Assembly: GCF_004745595.1 (NCBI RefSeq)
Contig: NZ_SRLH01000005.1
Location: 62,001 to 126,000 of the forward strand
Source: Flavobacterium humi
GTDB taxonomy: Bacteria; Bacteroidota; Bacteroidia; Flavobacteriales; Flavobacteriaceae
Reading direction: 5' to 3'
Length of the DNA: 64,000 nucleotides
A program made the position numbers and the translations under genes. This document shows positions 16,979 to 25,554 of the stretch, in pieces. The notes beneath the pieces were generated by a model. It was given only the letters and a program-made list of their open reading frames with translations, had not been told where the DNA came from and ran no database searches. Positions within the stretch are counted from its first letter, which is position 1, and each line of letters opens with the position of its first letter.

Positions 16979-18916
16979 CTATTTTTTTATAATTTTTTTA
17001 TGAAAAGTACCATTAGAAGTTTCGAAAGCAGCAACATAGATGCCCGGAGCCAGTTGGGAAACAGGAATCTCAAGCTGGTTTGTTTCCAAAGATTTTTGGC
17101 CCAAAGCATTGAATAAAACCACTTTTTCCAGGGTAAAGCTTTCAGGGATACTGATGGTCAGGACATCGGCAACAGGATTCGGATATAACTGTATGGCTCC
17201 TTCAGGATTGAAATTTTCCATTCCCAATGTCGCCGTATTATTGCGTGAAATGATGTCTTTGTTCGGGTCGAATTCTACTCCGGTAACCACAAAAGGAACG
17301 TTGACTACAAAACTTTGGGCATCAGCCGTATTGTTCAGGATCACATCCAATTGTTGCCCTGCGCCACCGGTTAACCTTACCGGTACCGGCATTTCGAAAA
17401 AAGATACCGACGGGTCGGACTGCGTTTGGCTGATCTGGATTGTAGCTTGTCCTGGCGCCGAATTATGGGCATTGATGGTATAAGTAGGGTAGCCCTGGCC
17501 GTAAACCCAATCATTGAAAAATTCCTGAAGGCTGCTTCCGAAAACCGTTTCCAGATGTGCCTGGAACTGAGGTGTGACGGCATAAGCATACGATAAGGTT
17601 GGATCATTCAGGTAATCACGAAGCCCTTGGAAAAAATTTGTATCTCCTAATTTGAACCGCAGCATGTGGGTGACCATGGCTCCTTTGTTGTACGTAAGCC
17701 TATTGCTGAAAATCCTTCCTACATTTGTCGCTTCCACATCTGTCAGGTAAACCGCTCCGTTGGCAACGGAAGTCACATTGAGTGATTTTCCATCTTTCCA
17801 GCTCACAAAACCGCTTGGTCCGTCAAATTGTTCCACGACAAGGCCGGACAGGTATTCCGTTATGCCCTCGTTTAGCCAGATATCTTTCCAGGAACCACAG
17901 GTAACTTTGTCCCCAAACCACTGATGGCCCATTTCGTGCGCAATTAATCCACGGGACCAGCTTTGCATAAATGAAACTGTCGTATGCTCCATCCCGCCGC
18001 TCAAATTGGCGCGGGCATGGCCGTATTTTTCATTTCGGTAAGGATAGGGGCCGAATTTTGTTTCGTAGAAATTGATAATATCCGGTGTGACCGCCAAACT
18101 CGCTTGCGTCGTGGCAGATTCCTCCGGATAAATGTAATTTACGATCGGGAAAAAAGGGCTTTGTGCCGTTCCCAAGCCGCCCTGTTGGTTGAAAATCTGG
18201 TAATTGGTCACGGCAATGGCCACTAAATAAGCAGCAATAGGGTAGCCATGCCGGAAATGCGTGGTTTTATTTGCGCCAACGATTATCGGTGCTTCAGGTT
18301 CAATACCATTTGCGACACTTACATATTGCGAAGGTGCGGTAATGTAAACATCTATGCCGTTGTCTATTTTGTCGTTCAGATCTTGTTTGCAAGGCCACCA
18401 ATCCCGTGCGCCAAAAGGTTCGGAAAGCGTCCACAAAACAGGATTCCCGTTATGCGAGCCAATGGTGAAAGCACCTTCTAGCGTTGATGGTACCCCACTG
18501 TAAATGATTTCTATTGTGGCCGAATTCCCTGCGGTAAGCGTAGCGGGTAACGTGATAACCAGTTCGTGTGTGCTGTTGTGGGAAAATGCCAGCGAAGCCC
18601 CGTCTTTTTTTACCGAAGAAATCGTAAAGGCCCCGGATGCTTTTTTGTAAAAATCGAAAACAACCGTATTCATATTGGACAAAGCCTTGAACGTAGTGGT
18701 AACTTTCCCTGAAACATTCAGTACGCTAGGATTTACCGTAAATTCCAGCTTGCTGTAGGTTACATCATAATTTTGCGTGTTCGGATTTACAGCTACAGCC
18801 ATCATCTCCGATGCCGATTTCATTTCAGCTTCGACCATTTTATCATGTTCGGTGTCCGTTTGGCAAAAGCTTATTTGGGCCGAAAGGAAAACCAGCAGGT
18901 ATGTAATTTTTTTCAT
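16979..18916 (-). CDS. Secreted M1 family metallopeptidase with T9SS sorting domain
   Basis: The start is set at 18916, because MKKITYLLVFLSAQISFC there is a good signal peptide; an in-frame codon 10 residues upstream would spoil it. Counting from this start, the M1 zinc motif HEMGH is at 327-331 with the third ligand Glu350 (LNEGITEY), and the substrate-binding SGGMEHTT is just before, at 307-314. The last 75 residues (YPNPVADVLTI ... GIYVAAFET ... KKIIKK) form a type A C-terminal signal for the type IX secretion system. The enzyme should be an exported aminopeptidase, secreted or anchored at the surface, degrading peptides. Confidence 0.93.
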   Translation of the reverse strand: MKKITYLLVFLSAQISFCQTDTEHDKMVEAEMKSASEMMAVAVNPNTQNYDVTYSKLEFTVNPSVLNVSGKVTTTFKALSNMNTVVFDFYKKASGAFTISSVKKDGASLAFSHNSTHELVITLPATLTAGNSATIEIIYSGVPSTLEGAFTIGSHNGNPVLWTLSEPFGARDWWPCKQDLNDKIDNGIDVYITAPSQYVSVANGIEPEAPIIVGANKTTHFRHGYPIAAYLVAIAVTNYQIFNQQGGLGTAQSPFFPIVNYIYPEESATTQASLAVTPDIINFYETKFGPYPYRNEKYGHARANLSGGMEHTTVSFMQSWSRGLIAHEMGHQWFGDKVTCGSWKDIWLNEGITEYLSGLVVEQFDGPSGFVSWKDGKSLNVTSVANGAVYLTDVEATNVGRIFSNRLTYNKGAMVTHMLRFKLGDTNFFQGLRDYLNDPTLSYAYAVTPQFQAHLETVFGSSLQEFFNDWVYGQGYPTYTINAHNSAPGQATIQISQTQSDPSVSFFEMPVPVRLTGGAGQQLDVILNNTADAQSFVVNVPFVVTGVEFDPNKDIISRNNTATLGMENFNPEGAIQLYPNPVADVLTISIPESFTLEKVVLFNALGQKSLETNQLEIPVSQLAPGIYVAAFETSNGTFHKKIIKK

Positions 18917-19116
18917 GGGGTTGAAAATTTTTCCCAAAAATAACAATTTAGCAATGGTATTTTAACGGATAAACGTTAAAATGTTATAAAATGATCAAAT
19001 TCATAAGAGGAGTTTGATTAATTTCCGAAGAAGAAAAAAACCTGCACTTTGTTTCATTGAAATAATAGTTTCAAAACAGGCCCTGGCGCAATGGACAAGG
19101 CCCGGTTTTGGGTAGT

Positions 19117-19446
19117 TTATTTGCTCAATAACAGGACTTCATGAACCACAACTTCGGTGGCGTAACGTTTGATACCGTCTTTGTCATCATAGCTTCTGTG
19201 GGTCAATTTTCCTTCAATGGCGATCTCTTTTCCCTTGGCTACGAATTTTTCGATGATTTCTGCGGTTTTGCCCCAAGCAGTCAGCCGGTGCCATTCGGTT
19301 TGTTCTACCTTTTCTCCTTTTTCGTTGTAATAAAAATCATTGGTAGCGAGGGTAATATTGGCTACTTTTTTAGTGTTGATTGTTTTTACTTCCGGCTCCT
19401 GTCCTACGTGGCCGATTAATTGTACTTTGTTTCTCATGGCATTCAT
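19117..19446 (-). CDS. ssb: Single-stranded DNA-binding protein, short form
   Basis: A 109-aa OB-fold SSB, recognised from NKVQLIGHVGQEPEVK, VANITLATNDFY, TEWHRLTAWGKTAEI and KGKEIAIEGKL. The protein ends right after the OB domain and lacks the Gly/Pro-rich linker and acidic DDDIPF-type tail through which the main SSB recruits replication and repair proteins. It is therefore probably a secondary SSB, with the full-length one elsewhere in the genome. The true start may be the second ATG (19437), giving MRNKVQL. Confidence 0.9.
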   Translation of the reverse strand: MNAMRNKVQLIGHVGQEPEVKTINTKKVANITLATNDFYYNEKGEKVEQTEWHRLTAWGKTAEIIEKFVAKGKEIAIEGKLTHRSYDDKDGIKRYATEVVVHEVLLLSK

Positions 19447-19580
19447 GGCGTGTAAAAATTTAAATGTTACTGTTTATAAAAGATCCCGGGTTTTTGATTC
19501 CGGTAAGGCAAAGTTGCGGCAGGCAGGTTATTTTATCCGGTAATTATACGTTTACTTTCGATTGTAATTGTTTGTAACCG

Positions 19581-19611
19581 TTTGTAAATGGAAAATAATT
19601 CAGTATATTTG
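19581..19611 (+). promoter_or_regulatory. Bacteroidetes-type promoter for the YfiT-like gene
   Basis: TTTG at 19581-19584 and TATATTTG at 19604-19611 with a 19-bp spacer match the flavobacterial -33/-7 consensus (TTTG, TAnnTTTG). The gene starts 26 bp after the -7 element. Confidence 0.65.
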
Positions 19612-19637
19612 AAGGATTCGCACTAAAAAACCAAAAG

Positions 19638-20192
19638 ATGCAAAACGACATAAACATAGAAAAATTGAAATTCCCGATTGGCCATTTCGACAACCATTTG
19701 GAAGTGACCCAAGAAAATTTGGTGCAATGGAAAGCTACCATTAAAGAATTTCCGCAACAATTGAGCAGCCTGACCGCAGGGCTTTCGTTAGAGGAACGCA
19801 ACTGGAAATACCGCCCCGAAGGCTGGTCTATTAAGCAGGTTGTCCACCATTTGGCCGACAGCCACATGAACAGTATTATCCGTTTAAAACTCACACTGAC
19901 TGAAAATGCCCCTACCATAAGGCCTTATGAAGAATCGCTTTGGGCAAATCTTCCCGATGGACAGGACGATGACCTCGAAGCCTCCCTTAGCATTATCGAA
20001 GGAGTCCATGCGCGTTGGTCACGGCTATTGGAGAGCCTTTCCGGGTCCGATTGGGACAAAATGTATTTCCATCCGGAGCACCAACGTTTGTTTTCGATAA
20101 AAGAAAGCCTCGGGATTTACGATTGGCATTGCAGGCATCACTTGGCACACATTGGGCAGGCCTTGTCGCACAAAGGAACTTTTAATCTGTAA
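19638..20192 (+). CDS. YfiT family bacillithiol transferase-like (DinB superfamily) protein
   Basis: The 184-aa protein has the DinB/YfiT four-helix fold, with the metal-binding histidines in WSIKQVVHHLADSHMN and WHCRHHLAHI. The opening LKFPIGHFD and the WKYRPEGWS segment are typical of YfiT-like putative metal-dependent hydrolases. Family members catalyse thiol-dependent transferase or hydrolase reactions, but the substrate here is unknown. A clear promoter precedes it and the next genes follow at 3 bp and by overlap, so it heads a four-gene rightward operon to about 22292. Confidence 0.85.
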   Translation: MQNDINIEKLKFPIGHFDNHLEVTQENLVQWKATIKEFPQQLSSLTAGLSLEERNWKYRPEGWSIKQVVHHLADSHMNSIIRLKLTLTENAPTIRPYEESLWANLPDGQDDDLEASLSIIEGVHARWSRLLESLSGSDWDKMYFHPEHQRLFSIKESLGIYDWHCRHHLAHIGQALSHKGTFNL

Positions 20193-20195
20193 GGT

Positions 20196-20543
20196 ATGAA
20201 GCAATGTTTGGAATGCGGCGAAAAAATCATGGGCCGTGAAGACAAAAAGTTTTGCAGCGACGGTTGCCGCAATGCGTATAATAACAAAATAAACAAGGAT
20301 AGCACGAATTTAATGCGCAACATTAACAACAAACTGCGCAAGAATTACCGCATCCTTTCTGAACTGAATCCTGAAGGAAAGGCAAAAACTTCGCGGACTA
20401 AATTGTTGGGAAAAGGCTTCGATTTTGATTTTTTCACTTCGATTTATCAAACCAAGACCGGGAACACGTATTATTTTTTATACGATCAGGGGTATATGGC
20501 TATCGAAAATGACGGATTTGTATTGGTAAAGAAAGATAACTGA
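20196..20543 (+). CDS. Small zinc-ribbon protein (DUF2116-like N-terminus)
   Basis: The 115-aa protein begins with a Cys4-type ribbon: CLECGEKI at residues 4-11 and FCSDGCRNAY near 20-29. The rest is a basic helical segment (INNKLRKNYRIL) and a short beta-rich end. The family is common in Flavobacteria, with no established function; the ribbon suggests nucleic-acid or protein binding. It lies 3 bp after the YfiT-like gene and ends on the first base of the next gene. Confidence 0.75.
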   Translation: MKQCLECGEKIMGREDKKFCSDGCRNAYNNKINKDSTNLMRNINNKLRKNYRILSELNPEGKAKTSRTKLLGKGFDFDFFTSIYQTKTGNTYYFLYDQGYMAIENDGFVLVKKDN

Positions 20544-21367
20544 TGGCAAGAGAAGAGAAAAAAAACACCCGGATTTCTATTTTGGGTTGCGGCTGGCTGG
20601 GTTTGCCCTTGGCAGAAAAATTCATTGCAGAAGGGTTTTCGGTAAAAGGATCGACAACTTCACAAGAGAAAATCCCGGTTTTGGCAGCTGGAGGCATCAG
20701 CCCTTTTTTGATAGCCGCCGAAAAGGAATCAATAGTCGGGCAGATGAAGGAATTCCTCGCCGGATCGGATGTTTTGATTATAGATATCCCGCCCAAATTA
20801 AGGAGCGAAAACAAAGACGATTTTACAGCCAAAATAAAAAACCTGGTCCCTTATATCGAAAAATCAGGCCTTGCAAAAGTGCTTTTTATAAGTTCCATTT
20901 CGGTCTACGCCGAAGACAATTCGGCCGTGACCGAAACGACGCTTCCCAAACCCGCAACGGAAAGCGGCAGGCAGCTTTTGGCCGCTGAAAAAATACTGCA
21001 GGAGAATTTTAATTTCAAAACGACCGTGCTTCGGTTTGGAGGGCTTATCGGGAAAGACAGGCATCCGGTAAAACATTTGGCCGGAAAAGAAAACCTCGAA
21101 AACCCCGAATCTCCCATCAATATGATCCATTTGGAGGATTGCATCGGGATTATCCTGAACATTATTGAAAAAGACTGTTTTGGCGAAGTTTTCAATGCGG
21201 TTGCTCCCTTTCATCCGGAGCGTTCCGTTTTTTATACCGAGAAAGCCATGCAAATGAATTTGGCTTTGCCTACTTTTGCCTTTGACAAACCTTCGGTGGG
21301 AAAATGGATTTCAGGAGAGAAGACAGAGAAGGTTTTAGGGTATTCATTCATTAAACCTCAATTATAA
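20543..21367 (+). CDS. NAD(P)-binding epimerase/SDR family protein
   Basis: The 274-aa protein has an N-terminal Rossmann fold (ISILGCGWLGLPLAEKF) and an extended-SDR-like layout including LFISSISVYAEDNSAVTE, which resembles the YeeZ-type NAD-dependent epimerase/dehydratase family. The Tyr of the SDR catalytic YxxxK is not evident. Substrate unknown. It is the third gene of the operon, overlapping its neighbour by one base. Confidence 0.82.
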   Translation: MAREEKKNTRISILGCGWLGLPLAEKFIAEGFSVKGSTTSQEKIPVLAAGGISPFLIAAEKESIVGQMKEFLAGSDVLIIDIPPKLRSENKDDFTAKIKNLVPYIEKSGLAKVLFISSISVYAEDNSAVTETTLPKPATESGRQLLAAEKILQENFNFKTTVLRFGGLIGKDRHPVKHLAGKENLENPESPINMIHLEDCIGIILNIIEKDCFGEVFNAVAPFHPERSVFYTEKAMQMNLALPTFAFDKPSVGKWISGEKTEKVLGYSFIKPQL

Positions 21368-21368
21368 C

Positions 21369-22292
21369 GTGTCTAAAATCTCAAAACTGCACCATGCTAC
21401 CAAAAACAGGCTCGAATCGATCGGCCTTCCCATGCTGGCATTGTGTTGGGTCAGTTTTTTTTGGGGAACCACCTGGCTGGCTTCGAAAGAAGGGGTAAAG
21501 CACATGCCGGCGTTGCAATTGGCAGCCATCCGCCAGTTTATCGGAGCCGCCATTTACATTGCTTTTTTCCAATACAAAAAAACACCTTGGCCGAAAGGCA
21601 AGCAATGGAAAACCATTTTAATACTGAGCATCCTGAATTTTGTTTTGAGCAACGGGCTCAGCACCTGGGGAGTGAAATACATTTCCAGCGGTCTTGGCGC
21701 TATTATCGGCGCGGTTTTCCCTTTATGGATCGTGGTTATCAGTTTTTTTAAGGGAGAAAGGCTTTCTAAAGGGGCAATAGTAGGTTTATTGATCAGTTTT
21801 GCAGGAGTTTGCCTGGTTTTTTATGATTACCTGGCCGATTTCCTGAAACCGGATTTCCGCTTTGGGATCCTGTTATCTGTCATTGCTACCCTTACCTGGG
21901 CATTCGGAAGTATGTATACGAAGAAAAAGGCGGCGAGTTTTAACCCGTATTTTAGTTTGGGGCTCCAAATGCTGATTTCCAGTATTTTATTATTTGCGTA
22001 TACCGGAGCCACAGGGACTTCGATCAATTTGGCCCAGATTCCTGCCGGGTCCTGGTGGGCCATTGCCTATTTGGTGGTTTTCGGTTCGGTATTTACATTT
22101 ATAGCCTTTATTTATGCCTTGCAGCATTTGCCGGCCGAAGTGAGCAGTGTGTATGCATATATCAATCCGATCGTGGCGGTGATCCTGGGTTCGGTTATTT
22201 TCAATGAACCGCTGACGGTAATGATCATAACCGGCGGAAGCGTGACATTGCTGGGCGTATATTTGGTCAATAAATCTATTCGGAAGAAATAA
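21369..22292 (+). CDS. EamA family (DMT superfamily) transporter
   Basis: The 307-aa protein has about ten membrane segments in two EamA repeats (the first from LALCWVSFFWGTTWLASK, the second from LLSVIATLTWAFGSMYTK), as in drug/metabolite exporters of the inner membrane. The substrate cannot be predicted. Translation begins at GTG one base after the epimerase stop codon, consistent with a coupled operon. A strong bidirectional terminator follows. Confidence 0.9.
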   Translation: MSKISKLHHATKNRLESIGLPMLALCWVSFFWGTTWLASKEGVKHMPALQLAAIRQFIGAAIYIAFFQYKKTPWPKGKQWKTILILSILNFVLSNGLSTWGVKYISSGLGAIIGAVFPLWIVVISFFKGERLSKGAIVGLLISFAGVCLVFYDYLADFLKPDFRFGILLSVIATLTWAFGSMYTKKKAASFNPYFSLGLQMLISSILLFAYTGATGTSINLAQIPAGSWWAIAYLVVFGSVFTFIAFIYALQHLPAEVSSVYAYINPIVAVILGSVIFNEPLTVMIITGGSVTLLGVYLVNKSIRKK

Positions 22293-22317
22293 AAAAAGGC
22301 GCAAACTGCGCCTTTTT
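22293..22317. terminator. Bidirectional terminator between EamA and M13 peptidase genes
   Basis: AAAAAGGCGCA (22293-22303) and TGCGCCTTTTT (22307-22317) form an 11-bp stem with a 3-nt loop and T runs on both strands, between convergent genes. Confidence 0.88.
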
Positions 22318-22334
22318 AATTGTTGAAACCAAGA

Positions 22335-24392
22335 TTACCAGATTTTCACCCTTTTTTCCGGTTTTACGTATAATTTGTCTCCTTCTTTGATTCCGAAGGC
22401 CTGGTAGAATGCATCTACATTCAATAAAGGCACATAAGCACGGTACATTCCAGGAGTATGAGGATCTGTTTTTACTTGATTCTTGATAGCTTCATCCCTC
22501 ATTTTTGAACGCCAGATTGTTCCCCATGAAATAAAGAAACGCTGCTCAGGAGTATATCCGTCGATTAATCCAGGGCTTCCGTTTTTTCTCAAGGCAATTT
22601 GCAATCCGTCATAAGCAGAGTTGATTCCACCAAGGTCACCAATGTTTTCACCTAAGGTAAATTTACCGTCTACAAATGTTCCAGGAAGTGGTTCCAAAGC
22701 ACTGTATTGTGCCGCAAAAGCATCACCCAATGTCGTGAATTGTTTTAAATCAGCATCGGTCCACCAGTTTACCAAGTTTCCTTCAGCATTGTAACGGGCG
22801 CCGGAATCGTCAAAACCATGAGAGATTTCATGACCGATTACCGCTCCGATTCCACCATAATTTACAGCATCGTCCGCTTTATAATCATAAAAAGGCGGTT
22901 GCAGGATAGCTGCAGGGAAAACAATTTCGTTGTAAGAAGGGTTGTAATATGCGTTTACCGTTTGCGGAGACATGCCCCAACGTGTTTTATCTACCGGTTT
23001 TTTCAGGTCTTCAAGATCTTTGGCAAAATCCCATTTGGATACGTTTTTCATGTTTTCGAAATAGGTACCGCCTTGCGCTGTTCCTTTGATTTCTAATTTG
23101 GAATAGTCTTTCCATTTATCAGGATAACCGATTTTGATTGTCGATTTTCGTAATTTATCGATAGCTCCCTTTCTGGTTTCTGGAGTCATCCAGGCCAAAT
23201 TGTTGATCCGGTTTTCAAAGGCCAAAAATACGTTTTCGATCATGGCTTTGGCTTTGGCTTTGGCTTCAGCCGGGAATTTTTTCTCTACGTATAATTTCCC
23301 TAAAGCCTCACCAACGGTTCCGTTTACAACCTGTAAGGCTCTTTCTTCCCTTGGACGTTGTTTCAAGGCACCTTGCAAGGTCTTGCTGTAAAAATCCCAG
23401 CTGGCTTTTTCGATGTCGGTAGTTAAGATATCAGAAGATTGGTTCAGCAATGTCCAACGCATATACGCTTTCCAGTCCTCGATTTTGTTTGCTTTGAAAA
23501 TATCTTCCAAGGCAGTCATGTATTTTGGCTGGGACACGATAAGAGAATCGATTTTCCCAATTCCAACACCGTTTAAATAAGTATTCCAGTTTACAGAAGG
23601 AGTCAATTTTTGCAAATCGGCTACTGTCATCGGATTGTAGGTTTTCCTACGGTCGCGGCGTTCTACCCTGTCCAGTCTTGGTTTTGCCATTTCAATTTCC
23701 AATGCGAGTACTTTATCGGCATGGCTTTTGGCTTCAGCCGGAGTTTCCCCTAAAAATTGGAACATACGGGCTACGTGCGCCACATATTTTTCGCGTTTTT
23801 CTTTTGAATCTTTTTCGTCGGAAACATAATAATCCCTGTCAGGCAAACCTAAGCTTCCGGTTCCGATATTAACTACATTGCGGTTGCTGTTTTTGGCATC
23901 AGGGCCGATTCCAACTCCGTAAAATCCTAAACCGCCGCCGTCTGCTTCGATTTCCATCAGCAGTTTGTTGACGTCCTGGATGTTTTTTACCGCATTGATT
24001 TTAGCCAGGTAAGGTTTTAATGGCGTGATGCCCAGCTTGTTCCTGGAAATGGTATCCATGTAGGTTTTGTAGACATTCACTGCTTTTGCCTGGTCTGATT
24101 TTGGATCCAGGTTTTTATTGGCTGCGGCTTCTTTTAAAATGGCCAATGCATCGTTATCCGTATTTTGGCGCAGTTCGTCAAAACTTCCCCAACGCACGCG
24201 GTCTGCCGGGATTTGTGTTTTGTCAAACCATGTTCCGTTTACAAACCGGAAGAAATCATCGCCGGGTTTTACGGATTTATCCATCAAATCCAGGTTGATC
24301 CCCGGATTTTTCTTTGCCTGTTGGGCCGTCACTGTCAAGCTGAAAAGCGAAAAGACAGCCAGCGAACCTGCTGTTATAATGTTCTTTTTCAT
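22335..24392 (-). CDS. M13 family zinc metallopeptidase (neprilysin-like)
   Basis: The start is placed at 24392, where MKKNIITAGSLAVFSLFSL gives a signal peptide; the reading frame extends 39 codons further upstream, but that part overlaps the promoter. The 685-aa mature layout is a typical M13 peptidase: GINLDLMDKSVKPGDDFFRFVNG at the N-terminus (here split as GDDFFRFVNGTW), the zinc motif HEISH in VIGHEISHGFDDSG, and the third ligand in GENIGDLGG. It probably acts in the periplasm or at the cell surface on oligopeptides. It is a single-gene unit with its own promoter. Confidence 0.95.
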   Translation of the reverse strand: MKKNIITAGSLAVFSLFSLTVTAQQAKKNPGINLDLMDKSVKPGDDFFRFVNGTWFDKTQIPADRVRWGSFDELRQNTDNDALAILKEAAANKNLDPKSDQAKAVNVYKTYMDTISRNKLGITPLKPYLAKINAVKNIQDVNKLLMEIEADGGGLGFYGVGIGPDAKNSNRNVVNIGTGSLGLPDRDYYVSDEKDSKEKREKYVAHVARMFQFLGETPAEAKSHADKVLALEIEMAKPRLDRVERRDRRKTYNPMTVADLQKLTPSVNWNTYLNGVGIGKIDSLIVSQPKYMTALEDIFKANKIEDWKAYMRWTLLNQSSDILTTDIEKASWDFYSKTLQGALKQRPREERALQVVNGTVGEALGKLYVEKKFPAEAKAKAKAMIENVFLAFENRINNLAWMTPETRKGAIDKLRKSTIKIGYPDKWKDYSKLEIKGTAQGGTYFENMKNVSKWDFAKDLEDLKKPVDKTRWGMSPQTVNAYYNPSYNEIVFPAAILQPPFYDYKADDAVNYGGIGAVIGHEISHGFDDSGARYNAEGNLVNWWTDADLKQFTTLGDAFAAQYSALEPLPGTFVDGKFTLGENIGDLGGINSAYDGLQIALRKNGSPGLIDGYTPEQRFFISWGTIWRSKMRDEAIKNQVKTDPHTPGMYRAYVPLLNVDAFYQAFGIKEGDKLYVKPEKRVKIW

Positions 24393-24467
24393 TGTTAGTA
24401 TCGTTTTATTGCGTTTTGGTTTAAGAATATATGTGTCCTGAAAATTGAAAATGTTACAACGATTTGC

Positions 24468-24475
24468 CAAATTTA
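24468..24475 (-). promoter_or_regulatory. -7 element for the M13 peptidase gene
   Basis: On the minus strand TAAATTTG matches TAnnTTTG and would start transcription near 24462, giving a leader of about 70 nt before the proposed start at 24392. This supports the downstream start codon. No perfect -33 box is present. Confidence 0.5.
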
Positions 24476-24551
24476 TAAATATAAGGAACCAGAAATTTTT
24501 TTTTAACATTTTGTATTCCTGTGCTTTTTCTCATTTTTGGGATTGTAATTG

Positions 24552-24559
24552 TACCTTTG
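24552..24559 (+). promoter_or_regulatory. -7 element for the SCO family gene
   Basis: TACCTTTG matches TAnnTTTG. Transcription would begin near 24564, only a few bases before the first ATG (24569), so the second in-frame ATG at 24575 may be the one used. Confidence 0.5.
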
Positions 24560-24568
24560 CAAAAATAA

Positions 24569-25243
24569 ATGGTTATGTTGACTTTTCTAAAAAGGTTTAA
24601 AATCCTCTTCATCGTACTTTCTATATTATCGGTTGTTATCATTACGTCTTTTTACATGGTTTTGAAACCGGCCAAATCCTTGCCAATCTACACGCCGTCA
24701 ATGGTAAATCCGGAATTGGTGGACACGACCATACAGTATGTGGCAAACAACCATGTAATTGCAGATTTTGCCTTTACCAACCAAAACGGGAAAACCATTA
24801 CGCAAAAAGATTATGAAGGAAAGGTGTATGTGGCTGATTTCTTCTTCACTACCTGCCAAAGCATCTGCCCGATGATGACCAACAACATGGCCTGGCTCCA
24901 GGAACACATCAAGAACAATCCGAAGGTCATGCTGCTTTCGCATTCGGTTACCCCGGAAATTGACAGTGTTTCGGTTTTGAAAGCCTACGCTAAAAGCAAA
25001 GGAGTGATTGATGCCAAATGGAACCTGGTAACGGGCAACAAAAAAGACATTTACTACATCGCCCGCAAATCGTACCTGGCCGTAAAAACAGGAAAACCGG
25101 AAGAACTTTACGACATGGTACACACCGAAAATTTTGTTTTGGTCGACCAAAAAAGAAGAGTAAGAGGTTTTTATGACGGGACAAAGTTGGAAGAAGTGAA
25201 AAAGCTCTTGGAAGACATTAACTTTCTTTGTGAAAATCATTAA
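24569..25243 (+). CDS. SCO1/SenC family copper chaperone
   Basis: The 224-aa protein has an N-terminal membrane anchor (about residues 10-32) and a thioredoxin-like domain with the copper/redox motif Cys96-x3-Cys100 (TTCQSICP), and a His near the end of the domain (DMVHTENFVLVDQ). Proteins of this family deliver copper to cytochrome oxidase CuA or act as thiol reductases, facing the periplasm. It stands alone in front of the feo operon. Confidence 0.9.
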   Translation: MVMLTFLKRFKILFIVLSILSVVIITSFYMVLKPAKSLPIYTPSMVNPELVDTTIQYVANNHVIADFAFTNQNGKTITQKDYEGKVYVADFFFTTCQSICPMMTNNMAWLQEHIKNNPKVMLLSHSVTPEIDSVSVLKAYAKSKGVIDAKWNLVTGNKKDIYYIARKSYLAVKTGKPEELYDMVHTENFVLVDQKRRVRGFYDGTKLEEVKKLLEDINFLCENH

Positions 25244-25278
25244 TCTTTCGGAAAATTAGGTTTGTCATTTTTTATGGC

Positions 25279-25286
25279 TAATTTTG
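25279..25286 (+). promoter_or_regulatory. -7 element for the feo operon
   Basis: TAATTTTG matches TAnnTTTG, 23 bp before the feoA start. The sequence AATTAGGTTTGTC just upstream contains TTAGGT, which resembles a half-site of DtxR-type iron boxes; that likeness is weak. Confidence 0.45.
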
Positions 25287-25309
25287 CAATCTTAATTCAA
25301 TCTAAATAA

Positions 25310-25549
25310 GTGAAAGTTAGTTTAGCGCAATTACAAATAGGGCAGAAGGGGATTATTGATGATTTTAATATCGATCTGATTCCGTTAAAATTATTGGAAA
25401 TGGGCTGTTTGCCCGGGAATGAAGTGCAATTGCTGCAGGTTGCCCCTTTTGGGGATCCTTTGTATTTGAATGTAAACGACTCTTACCTTGCCATCCGCTT
25501 GGAAACGGCTTCAGCCATCCAGGTGGAAATTCCTAACTCAAAAAGCTAA
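25310..25549 (+). CDS. feoA: FeoA family ferrous iron transport protein
   Basis: A 79-aa SH3-like FeoA protein (LLEMGCLPGNEVQLLQVAPFGDP shortened: LEMGCLPG and APFGDPLY are the family marks). FeoA binds the cytoplasmic side of FeoB and supports Fe(II) uptake. The start is GTG, 5 bp upstream of feoB by its stop, so the genes are tightly coupled. Confidence 0.92.
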   Translation: MKVSLAQLQIGQKGIIDDFNIDLIPLKLLEMGCLPGNEVQLLQVAPFGDPLYLNVNDSYLAIRLETASAIQVEIPNSKS

Positions 25550-25554
25550 AATTA

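Noticed and set aside
22335..24509. Longer M13 peptidase start at 24509
   Set aside because: The extra 39 residues contain the probable promoter, and the signal peptide begins at 24392.
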